Source: Rhodococcus sp. 4CII
GTDB taxonomy: Bacteria; Actinomycetota; Actinomycetes; Mycobacteriales; Mycobacteriaceae
NCBI RefSeq assembly: GCF_014256275.1
Contig: NZ_JACCFE010000002.1
Location: forward strand, 5,994,001 to 6,058,000
Direction of reading: 5' to 3'
DNA: 64,000 bases
Positions 52,670-61,625 of this stretch are shown here, one piece after another. The notes beneath the pieces were generated by a model, which did no database searches, was not told the origin of the DNA, and worked only from the letters and a program-made list of their open reading frames with translations. The first letter of the stretch is position 1, and each line of letters starts with the position of its first letter. The position numbers were made by a program, and so were the translations under genes.

Positions 52670-52700
52670 GGTACCGGACGCTCAGACGGCGTCCGGTACC
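52670..52700. terminator. Bidirectional terminator with stop codon in the loop
   Basis: Arms GGTACCGGACGC and GCGTCCGGTACC (12 bp) enclose a 7-base loop that contains the complement of the thioesterase TGA at 52682-52684. It ends both the phosphotransferase and thioesterase transcripts. Confidence 0.8.
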
Positions 52701-53143
52701 ACCAGTAGGGTTGCAGCGCTGCGAATTTCGGCGGGGATCGGTACCGGCTTCCGGGTTTTCGCGTCCACATAGACGTGGACGAAGCGGCCGAGAGCCGCGA
52801 GATCGAGCGCGTCGTCGTTCTCGCGGAAGATCGCGAGCGCGTACACGATGCTGCGGGCGCCCAGCCGCTCGACGGACAACCCCACCTGCAATTGTTCCGG
52901 GAACGTCAGTTCGCTGATGTACTTGCAGGACGTCTCGGCGACCACACCGATGGCGGGCAGGTCCCGGATGTCGGTGCCGGTCGTGGCGATCAGCCAGCCG
53001 TTGACGGCCGTGTCGAAGTACGAGTAGTACGTGACGTTGTTGACGTGCCCATAGTGGTCGTTGTCCTCCCAGCGGGTCGGGACCGGCCACAGGGCAGGGA
53101 AGTCGGCGGCGGTCGGCAGCGCGGGGGCCTCGTCGTGGTTCAC
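52682..53143 (-). CDS. Hotdog-fold acyl-CoA thioesterase (4HBT)
   Basis: A 153-residue 4-hydroxybenzoyl-CoA-thioesterase-type protein. The catalytic block RWEDNDHYGHVNNVTYYSYFD carries the Asp, then TSCKYISELTFPEQLQVGLSVERLG forms the central helix region. It would hydrolyse an acyl-CoA. GTG 53143 is preferred; the frame reads farther upstream into the neighbouring promoter. Its last codons form one arm of the terminator at 52670-52700. Confidence 0.82.
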   Translation of the reverse strand: MNHDEAPALPTAADFPALWPVPTRWEDNDHYGHVNNVTYYSYFDTAVNGWLIATTGTDIRDLPAIGVVAETSCKYISELTFPEQLQVGLSVERLGARSIVYALAIFRENDDALDLAALGRFVHVYVDAKTRKPVPIPAEIRSAATLLVVPDAV

Positions 53144-53201
53144 CGCCCCGACCCTAATGCCCCGGATCGACCGGACCTCACATCGGGCAGAATCGCGTCC
53201 T

Positions 53202-54392
53202 ATGTCTGTGCCCGACAGCGCCGTGCGTTCACCCGGTTCCGCCGCCCAGCCGATCAGTGCCGGAATCGTCACTGCGCTGGTGGGCTTCACCAGTTCGTTC
53301 GCGGTGGTGCTCACCGGATTGACTGCGGTGGGCGCGAACTCCGCCCAGGCCGCGTCGGGACTGCTGGCGTTGTGTGTGACGCAGGCGCTGGGGATGTTGT
53401 GGCTGTCGCGGCACTATCGCATGCCGATCACACTGGCGTGGTCCACACCGGGTGCCGCTCTCCTCGCCGGTGCGGGAACGGTGAGCGGCGGCTGGCCCGC
53501 GGCGGTCGGCGCGTTCGCCGTCGTGGGGGCGGCGGTGATCCTCACCGGGCTGTGGCCGCGGCTGGGCAGGCTCATTGCGGCCATCCCGTCCGCGTTGGCG
53601 CAGGCGATGCTCGCGGGAGTGCTGTTGCCGCTGTGCCTGGCGCCGGTGCTCGCGCTGCGTGACGCACCGCTGGCCGTCGCCCCCGTGGTCTTGGTGTGGC
53701 TGGTTCTGCAGCGGTACTCGCCGCGGTGGGCGGTGCCGGCGGCGTTCGCGGCCGCGGGTGTCGTGATCGCGATCGGACTCGTCACCGGCGGCGGCGAACT
53801 CGACACCACGGCGTTGCTGCCGTCGGTGGACGTCACCGCACCGGCGTGGACGTGGCAGGCGATGATCGGGATCGCCGTCCCGCTGTACATCGTGACGATG
53901 GCGTCCCAGAACATTCCCGGGACCGCGGTGATGAACTCGTTCGGCTATCGGGTGCCGTGGCGGCCGGCGATGCTGGTGACCGGAGTCGGAACTTTGGTGG
54001 GTGCGCCCGCCGGTGGCCACGCGATCAACCTCGCCGCCATCAGCGCCGCCCTCGCCGCCGCGCCGTCCGCCCACCCCGACCCCCGGAGGCGGTGGGTCGC
54101 GGCGTTCACGGCGGGATGGGCCTACCTGGTGCTCGCGGCCTGTTCCGCCGCGGTGGCCACACTCATCGCGGCGGCGCCCGAAGGGGTGGTGGAGGCGGTC
54201 GCCGGTCTCGCCCTCCTCGGCACGCTCGGTGGGGCTCTGACCTCCGCCCTCGACGACGTCCGGGAACGGGAAGGTGCCGTCGTCACCTTCCTCATCGCCG
54301 CCTCGGGCGTCGCCATCCTCGGAATCGGATCGGCGTTCTGGGCGCTGATCGCCGGTCTGATCGTGCGGGTCGCCGTCGGCTCGCGGCGATAA
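53202..54392 (+). CDS. BenE-family benzoate/H+ symporter-like protein
   Basis: A 396-residue membrane protein with about twelve helices. GIVTALVGFTSSFAVVLTGLTAVGA, MPITLAWSTPGAALL, PLYIVTMASQNIPG and APAGGHAINLAAISAALAA are the conserved BenE segments. Family members import benzoate or related aromatic acids by proton symport. No benzoate genes lie nearby. Divergent from the thioesterase across 58 bases and followed 7 bases later by the macrodomain gene. Confidence 0.85.
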   Translation: MSVPDSAVRSPGSAAQPISAGIVTALVGFTSSFAVVLTGLTAVGANSAQAASGLLALCVTQALGMLWLSRHYRMPITLAWSTPGAALLAGAGTVSGGWPAAVGAFAVVGAAVILTGLWPRLGRLIAAIPSALAQAMLAGVLLPLCLAPVLALRDAPLAVAPVVLVWLVLQRYSPRWAVPAAFAAAGVVIAIGLVTGGGELDTTALLPSVDVTAPAWTWQAMIGIAVPLYIVTMASQNIPGTAVMNSFGYRVPWRPAMLVTGVGTLVGAPAGGHAINLAAISAALAAAPSAHPDPRRRWVAAFTAGWAYLVLAACSAAVATLIAAAPEGVVEAVAGLALLGTLGGALTSALDDVREREGAVVTFLIAASGVAILGIGSAFWALIAGLIVRVAVGSRR

Positions 54393-54399
54393 TGGGGAG

Positions 54400-54909
54400 A
54401 TGACCACCATCGAGATCGTGCAGGGCGACATCACGACGGTCGAGGTCGACGCGATCGTCAACGCCGCCAACTCCGGGCTGCTCGGCGGCGGGGGTGTGGA
54501 CGGCGCCATCCACCGGGCCGGTGGGCCCGAGATCCTCGCCGAATGCCGGCAACTGCGGGCCACCACGCTGCAGGACGGGCTTCCGGCGGGACAGGCGGTC
54601 GCGACGACGGCGGGCCGCCTGCCCGCGCGCTGGGTGATCCACACGGTCGGCCCCGTGTATTCCGCCTCGGACGATCGGTCGGCAACCTTGCGCAGCGCCT
54701 ACACCAGCAGCCTGGCGGTGGCCTCCGACCTCGGTGCGCAGTCCGTCGCGTTCCCGCTGATCTCGTCCGGGGTGTACGGCTGGCCCGCGGACGACGCCGT
54801 CCGTCAGGCGGTCGGTGCCGTCCGCGAGTCGGACGCCGGAATTGCGCGGATCCTGTTCGTCGCGTTCGACGCGCGGATGGCGTCTCTGCTGCGCGGCGCG
54901 GTGGGGTGA
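54400..54909 (+). CDS. Macrodomain protein (O-acetyl-ADP-ribose deacetylase-like)
   Basis: A 169-residue macrodomain of the YmdB/MacroD kind. IVQGDITTVEVDAIVNAANSGLLGGGGVDGAIHRAGG is the ADP-ribose-binding loop with the catalytic Asp region, and FPLISSGVYGWP the second loop. It probably removes ADP-ribose or O-acetyl-ADP-ribose. It follows the BenE-type gene closely, and a GATAAT hexamer six bases before its ATG may give its own promoter. Confidence 0.88.
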   Translation: MTTIEIVQGDITTVEVDAIVNAANSGLLGGGGVDGAIHRAGGPEILAECRQLRATTLQDGLPAGQAVATTAGRLPARWVIHTVGPVYSASDDRSATLRSAYTSSLAVASDLGAQSVAFPLISSGVYGWPADDAVRQAVGAVRESDAGIARILFVAFDARMASLLRGAVG

Positions 54910-54919
54910 TCTCGGAGAT

Positions 54920-56353
54920 TCAGTCGTTGCGCACGGCGGAGGTGGGCGCGGACGCCTCCGGACGATCCGCTACCTCGGCGCGGTCGACGAGGACGGGAGG
55001 CGCCGCCGAGACCACCGAGGGAGTGGGTCTGTTCCCGATCTTGATCTCGTTGAACAGGATGTTCAGCACGACCGCGACGATGCTCGCTGCGCTGATGCCC
55101 GAGTCGAAGACGATGTGCACCCATTCCGGAAAGGCGGAGTAGAACTCCGGGACCGCGATCGGAATGACACCGAACCCCAGGGCCACCGCGACGATCACCA
55201 GGTTGAGGTTGCCGTCGTACGACACCTTGGACAGTGTCCGGATACCGCTCGCTGCCACCGAACCGAAGAGGACGATGCCCGCACCGCCGAGGACGGGCAG
55301 CGGCACGGAGGCCACCAGCCGCCCCAGGATGGGAAACAGCCCGAGAGCGAACAGAACCGAACCGCCGGCCGCGACCACGTATCTGCTCTTGATTCCCGTG
55401 ATCGCGACGAGCCCGACGTTCTGCGCGAACGCACTGGCCGGAAACGTCCCGAACACCGGCGCCACGGTGGTGGCGAGCATGTCGGCGCGGAGTCCGTCGC
55501 CGACCCGCCGGGCATCGACCTTCGTTCCCACGATCTCGCCGACCGCGAGGATGTCGGCTGTCGTCTCGGTCATGATGACGAGGATCACCACCGTCATGGA
55601 GATGATCGCGCCGATCTGGAACAGCGGCGTGCCGAACGAGAACACCTGCGGGAGTTCGAAGATCGCGCCCTTCCCGACGGCGCCGAAGTCGGCCTTGCCG
55701 ATCAGCGCGGCAAACGCGGTGCCCACCACGATGCCGATCAGGATGGACAGCCGGGACAAAGTTCCCTGGACGAGGCGGCTCACCAGGAGCACGACGAACA
55801 GGCTGAAGCCGGCGAGGCCGATGTTGGACATCGACCCCCAATCCGGGGCCTTGGCATTGCCGCCCATCGCCCAGCGCACCGCGACGGGAAGGAGCGAGAT
55901 GCCGATGACCGTGATGATCGACCCGGTGACGACGGCCGGAAAATAGCGCACGATCTTGCAGAAGAAGGGGCTGATCAACAAACCGATCACGCCGGCGATC
56001 ATGATGGCCCCGAAGATCGAGCGGAGCCCGCCCGGACCGCTCGCGACCGCCACCATCGTGGACACCGAGGCGAAGGAAATACCCTGCACCAGTGGCAGCT
56101 TCGCTCCGAAATACGGAATTCCCAGGGTCTGCAGGAGGGTGGCCGCGCCGCTGACGAACAGCGCCGCGGACACGAGCAGTCCGATCTCGACGCCGGTCAG
56201 TCCGGCGGCGCCGCCGACGATCAGGGGAGGCGCGATCACTCCGCCGTACATGGTCAGGATGTGCTGCAACCCGTACACGTACGACTTTCCGAGCGGCAAC
56301 CGCTCGTCTTCGGGTCCCGCTGTCCCGGCAACCCGATGTCCGATCCGCTTCAT
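54920..56353 (-). CDS. Urate/xanthine permease (NCS2 family)
   Basis: A 477-residue, 14-helix nucleobase:cation symporter. The second-half signature QNVGLVAITGIKSRYVVA and the LVQGISFASVSTMVAV helix are typical of xanthine/uric acid permeases. Placement directly after the uricase gene indicates urate uptake. GGGG precedes ATG 56353. The C-terminal tail is acidic and disordered. Confidence 0.88.
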   Translation of the reverse strand: MKRIGHRVAGTAGPEDERLPLGKSYVYGLQHILTMYGGVIAPPLIVGGAAGLTGVEIGLLVSAALFVSGAATLLQTLGIPYFGAKLPLVQGISFASVSTMVAVASGPGGLRSIFGAIMIAGVIGLLISPFFCKIVRYFPAVVTGSIITVIGISLLPVAVRWAMGGNAKAPDWGSMSNIGLAGFSLFVVLLVSRLVQGTLSRLSILIGIVVGTAFAALIGKADFGAVGKGAIFELPQVFSFGTPLFQIGAIISMTVVILVIMTETTADILAVGEIVGTKVDARRVGDGLRADMLATTVAPVFGTFPASAFAQNVGLVAITGIKSRYVVAAGGSVLFALGLFPILGRLVASVPLPVLGGAGIVLFGSVAASGIRTLSKVSYDGNLNLVIVAVALGFGVIPIAVPEFYSAFPEWVHIVFDSGISAASIVAVVLNILFNEIKIGNRPTPSVVSAAPPVLVDRAEVADRPEASAPTSAVRND

Positions 56354-56363
56354 GGCTGTGCCC

Positions 56364-57257
56364 CTAGCAGAATCCGGGAACGGAATCCCAGGCGCGGCCG
56401 GCGTCGGGAGCGTCCTCGCGTTCGACGGTCGCCTCGATCAACCCGTAGGGTCGGTCGGCTGCGAAGAACACCTCGCCGGGATTGTCGAGGCCGAACGGCT
56501 CCAGGTCGACGAGGAAGTGATGCTTGTTCGGCATCGAGAACTTCACTTCGGCGATCTCTGGATGAGCCTCGAGTACTGCCGAACCCATCTGGAACAGCGA
56601 CTGCTGCAAGGCGAGTGAGTGTGTGGTTGCGAAGGTCTCCAGCATGGTGGACCGCACGTTGTCGAAGATCTTGTCGAAATCGACGTCGGTGGTGAGGTAC
56701 CGCCACCGCGCGCTGACCGAGGTGGCGAGGATGCGATCGGACGTCTCCTGCAGGGTCGTGTACTTGTCCTTCGGGTATCCGCGGAACTCGGAACCCGTCG
56801 ACTTCAACACCACCATGTTGCTGAGTCCGGACACGATCCAGGTCTGATTGCCGTCGATGGTGACCACGGTGTTGCGTCTCTCGTCACTGGACCGGACGAA
56901 CGAGTGGTCGTGTCCTTTGCCGTCGACCGGGATCCGCGCCCACGAATACTGCTCGATCTCCCATCGGCCGCCCGTGATCCAGTCGAACTCTCCGGTGAAG
57001 TGCCGTCCGAGTCGCATCGCGAACTTCTCGATCGATCCGATGCCGTCGCGGGCGAAGGCGTACACCGTGTTCTTCTGTGTGTCGGTGGCCACGACGTGCG
57101 AGTTGTCGCCCTCGGTGTGCACCGCGTCGAGGTCGCCGCGAAGCTGAGAGGTGACGCTGACGTCCTCGATCTCGTGCCGCTGGGTGTCGCGGGTGATCTT
57201 GACCAACCGGACCTCCGCCTTGCCGTACTGGTTCTGGCCGAGCACGATCTTGCTCAT
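56364..57257 (-). CDS. uox: Urate oxidase (uricase)
   Basis: A 297-residue cofactor-free uricase converting urate to 5-hydroxyisourate. The catalytic Thr lies in VVATDTQKNT (T58 or T60), the Lys near residue 13, and the partner His in NKHHFLVDLEPFGL; VFFAADRPYGLIEATV is the C-terminal signature. GGGAG precedes ATG 57257. It is followed four bases later in the transcript by the permease gene. Confidence 0.93.
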   Translation of the reverse strand: MSKIVLGQNQYGKAEVRLVKITRDTQRHEIEDVSVTSQLRGDLDAVHTEGDNSHVVATDTQKNTVYAFARDGIGSIEKFAMRLGRHFTGEFDWITGGRWEIEQYSWARIPVDGKGHDHSFVRSSDERRNTVVTIDGNQTWIVSGLSNMVVLKSTGSEFRGYPKDKYTTLQETSDRILATSVSARWRYLTTDVDFDKIFDNVRSTMLETFATTHSLALQQSLFQMGSAVLEAHPEIAEVKFSMPNKHHFLVDLEPFGLDNPGEVFFAADRPYGLIEATVEREDAPDAGRAWDSVPGFC

Positions 57258-57260
57258 GAT

Positions 57261-57605
57261 TTAGCTCCCTCGGTAGGTCGAGTATGCGAACGGGCTGAGT
57301 AGGACGGGTACGTGATAGTGCTGTTCGCTGTCGGTCAGGGCGAACGTGATGGTGATGTCCGGGTAGAACGTCGGACGTCCCTTCGCGGAGAAGTAGCGTC
57401 CGGTGTCGAAGACGATCCGGTAGGTGCCGGGTTCGAGTCGGGCGGGGCCCAGAGTCGTGACGCGGCCGTCGTGGTCGGTGACGCCGTCGGCGACGGTGTC
57501 CCACCCGGTGTCGCGGAGAACGGACAGCGAGACCGGCACGTCGTGCGCCGGTATGCCCTCGGCGGCGTCCAGGACATGGGTGGTGACCTGACTGACGGCG
57601 CTCAT
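57261..57605 (-). CDS. uraH: 5-hydroxyisourate hydrolase (transthyretin-like)
   Basis: A 114-residue HIUase. TTHVLDAAEGIPAHDVPVSL holds the first active-site His, and the HYHVPVLLSPFAYSTYRGS end includes the C-terminal YRGS tetrapeptide typical of the family. It converts 5-hydroxyisourate to OHCU. Its ATG overlaps the uraD stop (ATGA). Confidence 0.93.
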   Translation of the reverse strand: MSAVSQVTTHVLDAAEGIPAHDVPVSLSVLRDTGWDTVADGVTDHDGRVTTLGPARLEPGTYRIVFDTGRYFSAKGRPTFYPDITITFALTDSEQHYHVPVLLSPFAYSTYRGS

Positions 57606-58111
57606 GCGTCCAGCATTCCCGCGAGCCGGAGTGCGGCTATGTCGCGCAGTTCCTCTGCGACCACGGTCAATTCGCGGTCCTCGTCGTTGCGAAGTCGCTG
57701 ATCGAGCGCGGTGAGGATGTCGGACGAGGTGCGGCCGGCGGCCCGGACGAGGAACACCCGGCCGAACTTGTCCTCGTAGGCGCGATTGCCGTCGCTGAGC
57801 TGCTGCTGCGTTGCCACGTCGGACGAATCGAGGCCGGCCTGTTCCGAGCGTGCCAGGTGCGCCTCGCGGTCGTCGCCGCCCGGGGGTTCACCGATTCGAG
57901 GATGGTGGGCGAGAGCCTGCTCTATCTCGGCCGCGGTGAGCGGTCCGGCGCCCGTCCTCGCCGCGGCGAGGAGTGCGGCGCGATCGAGATACGGCCGGGC
58001 GGAGACGAGTTCGTCTGCCCACCGGGGAATGTCCAGGCAGACCCTGGCCCATGCCGTTGCCTCGGAGTGTGGTGCCTCGTTGAATCGTTGGAGTCCTACA
58101 TCGAGAACCAT
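57602..58111 (-). CDS. uraD: OHCU decarboxylase
   Basis: A 169-residue decarboxylase giving (S)-allantoin from OHCU. The catalytic His is in LAHHPRIGE (H70), and NRAYEDKFGRVFLVRAAGRTSSDIL is the conserved second half. AGAAGGGT precedes ATG 58111. First gene of the uraD-uraH-uox-permease operon; no allantoinase gene adjoins. Confidence 0.9.
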   Translation of the reverse strand: MVLDVGLQRFNEAPHSEATAWARVCLDIPRWADELVSARPYLDRAALLAAARTGAGPLTAAEIEQALAHHPRIGEPPGGDDREAHLARSEQAGLDSSDVATQQQLSDGNRAYEDKFGRVFLVRAAGRTSSDILTALDQRLRNDEDRELTVVAEELRDIAALRLAGMLDA

Positions 58112-58158
58112 GGCGACCCTTCTTCCACAATGCGAAATAATGATTCCGTATAGAGAAT

Positions 58159-58174
58159 CGTGACAGGGGTCACA
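58159..58174. promoter_or_regulatory. CRP/GlxR-type site upstream of uraD
   Basis: CGTGACAGGGGTCACA matches TGTGA-N6-TCACA at all but one base. It lies about 48 bases before the uraD start, in the promoter of the urate operon. Confidence 0.45.
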
Positions 58175-58199
58175 AGAGGTGTCAAGACCTAAAATTGAA

Positions 58200-58220
58200 T
58201 CGATCCAGATTCTGGATCGA
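58200..58220. promoter_or_regulatory. 21-bp perfect palindrome upstream of the urate operon
   Basis: Arms TCGATCCAGA and TCTGGATCGA around one central T, about 90 bases before uraD. Its form is that of a GntR/FCD-type dimer operator. No regulator gene lies beside it. Confidence 0.6.
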
Positions 58221-58371
58221 AGGGGTCGTCGCGCCTGTCGGTGCGGCCGCCGCACCGTGACGACGCAGTCGGTCACGCGAGTCTCGCTGCTCGCGATTGC
58301 GGCCCAACCGTGTACTGCCACTTCGGCAATCAGCACCGGGAGGAGGTCAACGTGTCTCGCCCGTGCTTACT

Positions 58372-59187
58372 TCACGACCGCGAATACTCGGAGGCTCGGC
58401 GGATCTCGTCGGGGGACGGGCGCACGCCGGTGTAGAGGACGAACTGTTCTGCGGCCTGCAGTGCGATGACCTCGGCGCCGGTGATGACCGTCTTGTGGCG
58501 CTCGGCCGCGGCGCGGATCAGCGGCGTCGCGGCGGGCATCGCGACCACGTCGAACACGGCGTCTGCCGCGTCGATCGCGTCGAGTGCGAACGCGAGGTCC
58601 TCCGCCTCGGGACCGCCCGCCATGCCGACGGGAGTGGCATTGATCAGCAGGCCCGGCCGTGCCGCGCCGAGTTCGGGTTGCCAACCGAATCCGTACTGCT
58701 GCGCGATCGCCCGGCCGGTACTTTCGTTGCGCGCAATCACGGTGACGTCGGTGAATCCGTAGTCGCGCACGGCGGCGACCACGGCTTTGGCCATGCCGCC
58801 GCTCCCGGCGACTGCTACCGACAGGGAGTGCGGTAACGCATTGTCCCGCAACAGGTTCGCGATCGCCTGGTAATCGGTGTTGTAGGCATGCAGCACGCCG
58901 TCCTCGTTGACCACCGTGTTGACGGACTCGATGACCGACGCCGATTCGTGCATCACGTCGACGTACTCGATGATCTGTTCCTTGAACGGCATCGACACAC
59001 CGGCGCCGCGGATTCCGAGCGCGCGGATGCCGCCGACCGCGGCCTGGAGGTCGGTGGTGGTGAACGCTTTGTAGACGTAATTGAGGCCCAGCTCGCTGTA
59101 CAGGAAATTGTGAAATCGGGTGCCGATGTTGCTCGGTCGGCCGGAGAGCGAGATGCAGAGACGGGTGTCTTTGTCGAGCTGGTTCAT
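58372..59187 (-). CDS. Shikimate dehydrogenase-like protein (SdhL-type)
   Basis: A 271-residue AroE-fold oxidoreductase. LCISLSGRPSNIGTRFHNFLYSELGLNY and RGAGVSMPFKEQIIEYVD, plus VAVAGSGGMAKAVVAAVRDYG, correspond to the shikimate-dehydrogenase-like SdhL (HI0607) group, which is distinct from AroE and poorly understood. TAGTAT lies seven bases before ATG 59187, suggesting a leaderless transcript. It precedes the urate operon on the same strand by 260 bases; whether it belongs to it is unclear. Confidence 0.85.
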   Translation of the reverse strand: MNQLDKDTRLCISLSGRPSNIGTRFHNFLYSELGLNYVYKAFTTTDLQAAVGGIRALGIRGAGVSMPFKEQIIEYVDVMHESASVIESVNTVVNEDGVLHAYNTDYQAIANLLRDNALPHSLSVAVAGSGGMAKAVVAAVRDYGFTDVTVIARNESTGRAIAQQYGFGWQPELGAARPGLLINATPVGMAGGPEAEDLAFALDAIDAADAVFDVVAMPAATPLIRAAAERHKTVITGAEVIALQAAEQFVLYTGVRPSPDEIRRASEYSRS

Positions 59188-59272
59188 CCGGTAAATACTA
59201 GTGGGGGGCTCCCATCCGTGCGCGTTCTCAGCTTCGAATACACGGTGACGACGGCAAAGGAGCAGGGCTGCG

Positions 59273-60847
59273 ATGACAACGACGATCGGTGACCGGCACG
59301 ACGCGGCGAGGACGCCCCGGAGGCGGCGGCACCTGTTCTCCCGCGCGCTCGCCGGAGTGATCGCCGCCGGCGTGGTGCTCGGGGTGGGCGAACTGCTGTC
59401 GGCGCTGATCGACCCGAACTCGTCGCCGTTCTACGCGGTCGGATCGACGACGGTGGACCGCAGTCCTGCCTGGGCCCGCGAGTTCGCGATCCACACGTTC
59501 GGCACCAACGACAAACCCGCTCTGTTCGTCGGCATGACGATCCTCATCGTGCTCCTCGCCGCGATCGCGGGCATCGTCGAGCGTCCCCGCGCCCCGTTCG
59601 GCAGCGCGATCCTGGCGGCCCTCGGTCTGGTGGGGGTCTTCGCCGCGACGCAGCGGCCGAGCGCCACGTGGCTGTACGCCCTGCCGACCGTGGTGGGTGT
59701 GGTCGCCGGGATCGCCGTTCTGCGGGTGCTGACCGCCACCGCGCAGGCACCCCAGGATTCCGACGCCGAGGATTCGTGGTTGCCGCGCCGCACGTTCCTG
59801 CTGATTGCCGCCGCCGCGGCCGCAGCCGCCGCGGCGGCGGGAGCAGCCGGTCGGTATCTCGGGCAGCAGGCTGCGGAAGCCCTGGACAACCGTCGCGCGT
59901 TCGCGGTCCCCGACGTGACCGACAAGGCGACCCCGATCGCGGCGGGCACCGACATCGCAGTGCGGGGAGCCACCCCCTTCATCACGTCGAACGACGAGTT
60001 CTACCGGATCGACACCGCGCTGCGGGTCCCGCGGTTGACCACCGGCGACTGGCAACTGCGCATCCACGGCATGGTGGCCCGCGAGCTCACGCTGAACTGG
60101 GACGACCTGATCGCGAGGACGCCGATCGAACGGGTGATCACGATGACGTGCGTCTCCAACGAGGTCGGCGGAAACCTCGCCGGCAACGCCACCTGGATCG
60201 GCTACCCGATCAAGAACATTCTCGACGAGGTCGGGATCCACCCCGACGCCGACATGCTGCTGTCCACGAGCAGCGACGGCTTCACGGCAGGCACCCCGGT
60301 CGAGGTCTTGCGGGACGGCCGCGACGCGATCCTCGCGGTGGCGATGAACGGTCAGCCGTTGCCGTTCGAGCACGGCTACCCGGTGCGGCAGGTCGTCCCC
60401 GGTCTGTACGGCTACGTATCGGCCACCAAGTGGGTGGTCGATTGGGAATTCACGCGCTTCGACAAGGCGGAGGCCTACTGGACGAAGCGGGGATGGTCCG
60501 CGCGGGGGCCGATCAAGACGGCTTCCCGGATCGATGTGCCTGCCCCGTTCGCGCCTACCGCCCCCGGGTCGGTCCTCGTCGCGGGAACCGCCTGGGCACA
60601 GCACCGTGGAATCGAGAAGGTGGAGGTGCGGGTCGACAACGGGCAGTGGCAGACCGCGACCCTCGCCCCGCAGTACACCGTCGACACCTGGCGGCAGTGG
60701 ATCTGGGAGTGGCAGGCCACGTCCGGTCTGCACACCCTCCAGGTGCGAGCCACGGATCTGGACGGCAACGTGCAGGTCGAGGAGCGGACGCCGCCGATCC
60801 CGGGTGGTGCCACCGGCTGGCACACCCGTTCCTTCACCGTCGCCTGA
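59273..60847 (+). CDS. Membrane-anchored molybdopterin oxidoreductase (sulfite oxidase fold)
   Basis: A 524-residue protein. The N-terminal third has four hydrophobic helices (about 23-45, 82-103, 112-128, 130-150) and a poly-Ala helix (about 180-197), then an exported sulfite-oxidase-type Moco domain with the molybdenum Cys in MTCVSNEVGG (about residue 293) and an Ig-like dimerisation domain at the C-terminus (WQTATLAPQY...). The substrate is unknown; relatives reduce or oxidise small S- or N-oxides. GGAG lies about ten bases before ATG 59273. Confidence 0.82.
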   Translation: MTTTIGDRHDAARTPRRRRHLFSRALAGVIAAGVVLGVGELLSALIDPNSSPFYAVGSTTVDRSPAWAREFAIHTFGTNDKPALFVGMTILIVLLAAIAGIVERPRAPFGSAILAALGLVGVFAATQRPSATWLYALPTVVGVVAGIAVLRVLTATAQAPQDSDAEDSWLPRRTFLLIAAAAAAAAAAAGAAGRYLGQQAAEALDNRRAFAVPDVTDKATPIAAGTDIAVRGATPFITSNDEFYRIDTALRVPRLTTGDWQLRIHGMVARELTLNWDDLIARTPIERVITMTCVSNEVGGNLAGNATWIGYPIKNILDEVGIHPDADMLLSTSSDGFTAGTPVEVLRDGRDAILAVAMNGQPLPFEHGYPVRQVVPGLYGYVSATKWVVDWEFTRFDKAEAYWTKRGWSARGPIKTASRIDVPAPFAPTAPGSVLVAGTAWAQHRGIEKVEVRVDNGQWQTATLAPQYTVDTWRQWIWEWQATSGLHTLQVRATDLDGNVQVEERTPPIPGGATGWHTRSFTVA

Positions 60848-60852
60848 CGCCC

Positions 60853-61557
60853 TCATGGACACCGTTCCGCCACCTCGGCGAGCGTGTCGCGGTCGGCCAG
60901 CGTTACCGGAAGTTCGTACTCCACCGCCACCGACAGGTACTTGCCCGCGTAGAAGCAGTGATACGCGGGATTCGGCGGCAGCCAGTCCTGCGGGGTCTGA
61001 TCGCCCTTGTCCTGATTGTCGGCACCGTTGACCGCCAGCAGGTTGAACGCAACGTCGTTGGCGAACCGGAGACGGCGCGCGGCCGGCCACGTCGACGCGC
61101 CCATGTCCCACGCCGCCGCCAGCGGGTAGACGTGGTCGATCTGAACGGCTTTCGCATCGGCCCGGTCGAACGGGAGCACGTCGCCGGAGTACGGATCGGC
61201 GAGGACCCCGCTCAGCACCACACAGTCGCGGGTGCCCTCGCGAAACGCCACCGAACGGAGATCGAGCGCGAGAACGTTGTTGCGGGTGTCGCACCCGTCG
61301 TGACCGCCCGTCGCGTCCTGATCATCGGTCCAGGCTGGACCGAACACACACGACTCGCTGCCGGAGCACCCGCGCTCGTACCCGCCGGGGTGGGGCCGGG
61401 AGGCGACCGTCGCGACCCGGCCGAGCAACTCCTCGACGACCGCGCGGGACGGGCTCCCCGGCGCCGGACCGGGGCCGCTCAGGTCGAGTAGCGACACCCC
61501 GCAACCGCAGATCGACAACACCGTGGCCAGCACCACGGTCGCGTACAGAATTCTCAT
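60853..61557 (-). CDS. Exported HNH-type nuclease lipoprotein (DUF1524-like)
   Basis: A 234-residue protein with a short signal peptide ending in a lipobox-like ICGC (C19). The DUF1524/GmrSD-like HNH core is QIDHVYPLAAAWDMGA and later RLRFANDVAFNLLAVNGADNQDKGDQTP, with N and H positions in the usual order. The domain cleaves DNA, so this is a surface or secreted nuclease. GGGGGGA precedes ATG 61557. Convergent with the Moco oxidoreductase. Confidence 0.8.
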   Translation of the reverse strand: MRILYATVVLATVLSICGCGVSLLDLSGPGPAPGSPSRAVVEELLGRVATVASRPHPGGYERGCSGSESCVFGPAWTDDQDATGGHDGCDTRNNVLALDLRSVAFREGTRDCVVLSGVLADPYSGDVLPFDRADAKAVQIDHVYPLAAAWDMGASTWPAARRLRFANDVAFNLLAVNGADNQDKGDQTPQDWLPPNPAYHCFYAGKYLSVAVEYELPVTLADRDTLAEVAERCP

Positions 61558-61625
61558 GCGTCCCCCCGGGCGCCCGGCGACTCGTCCCCCTACCGCGACG
61601 AGTATGCACCGGGACCCCGACAGGT

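Noticed and set aside
59228..61294. 688-codon minus-strand frame opposite the Moco oxidoreductase
   Set aside because: Arg/Gly/Val-rich mirror product; the plus strand encodes a recognisable enzyme.
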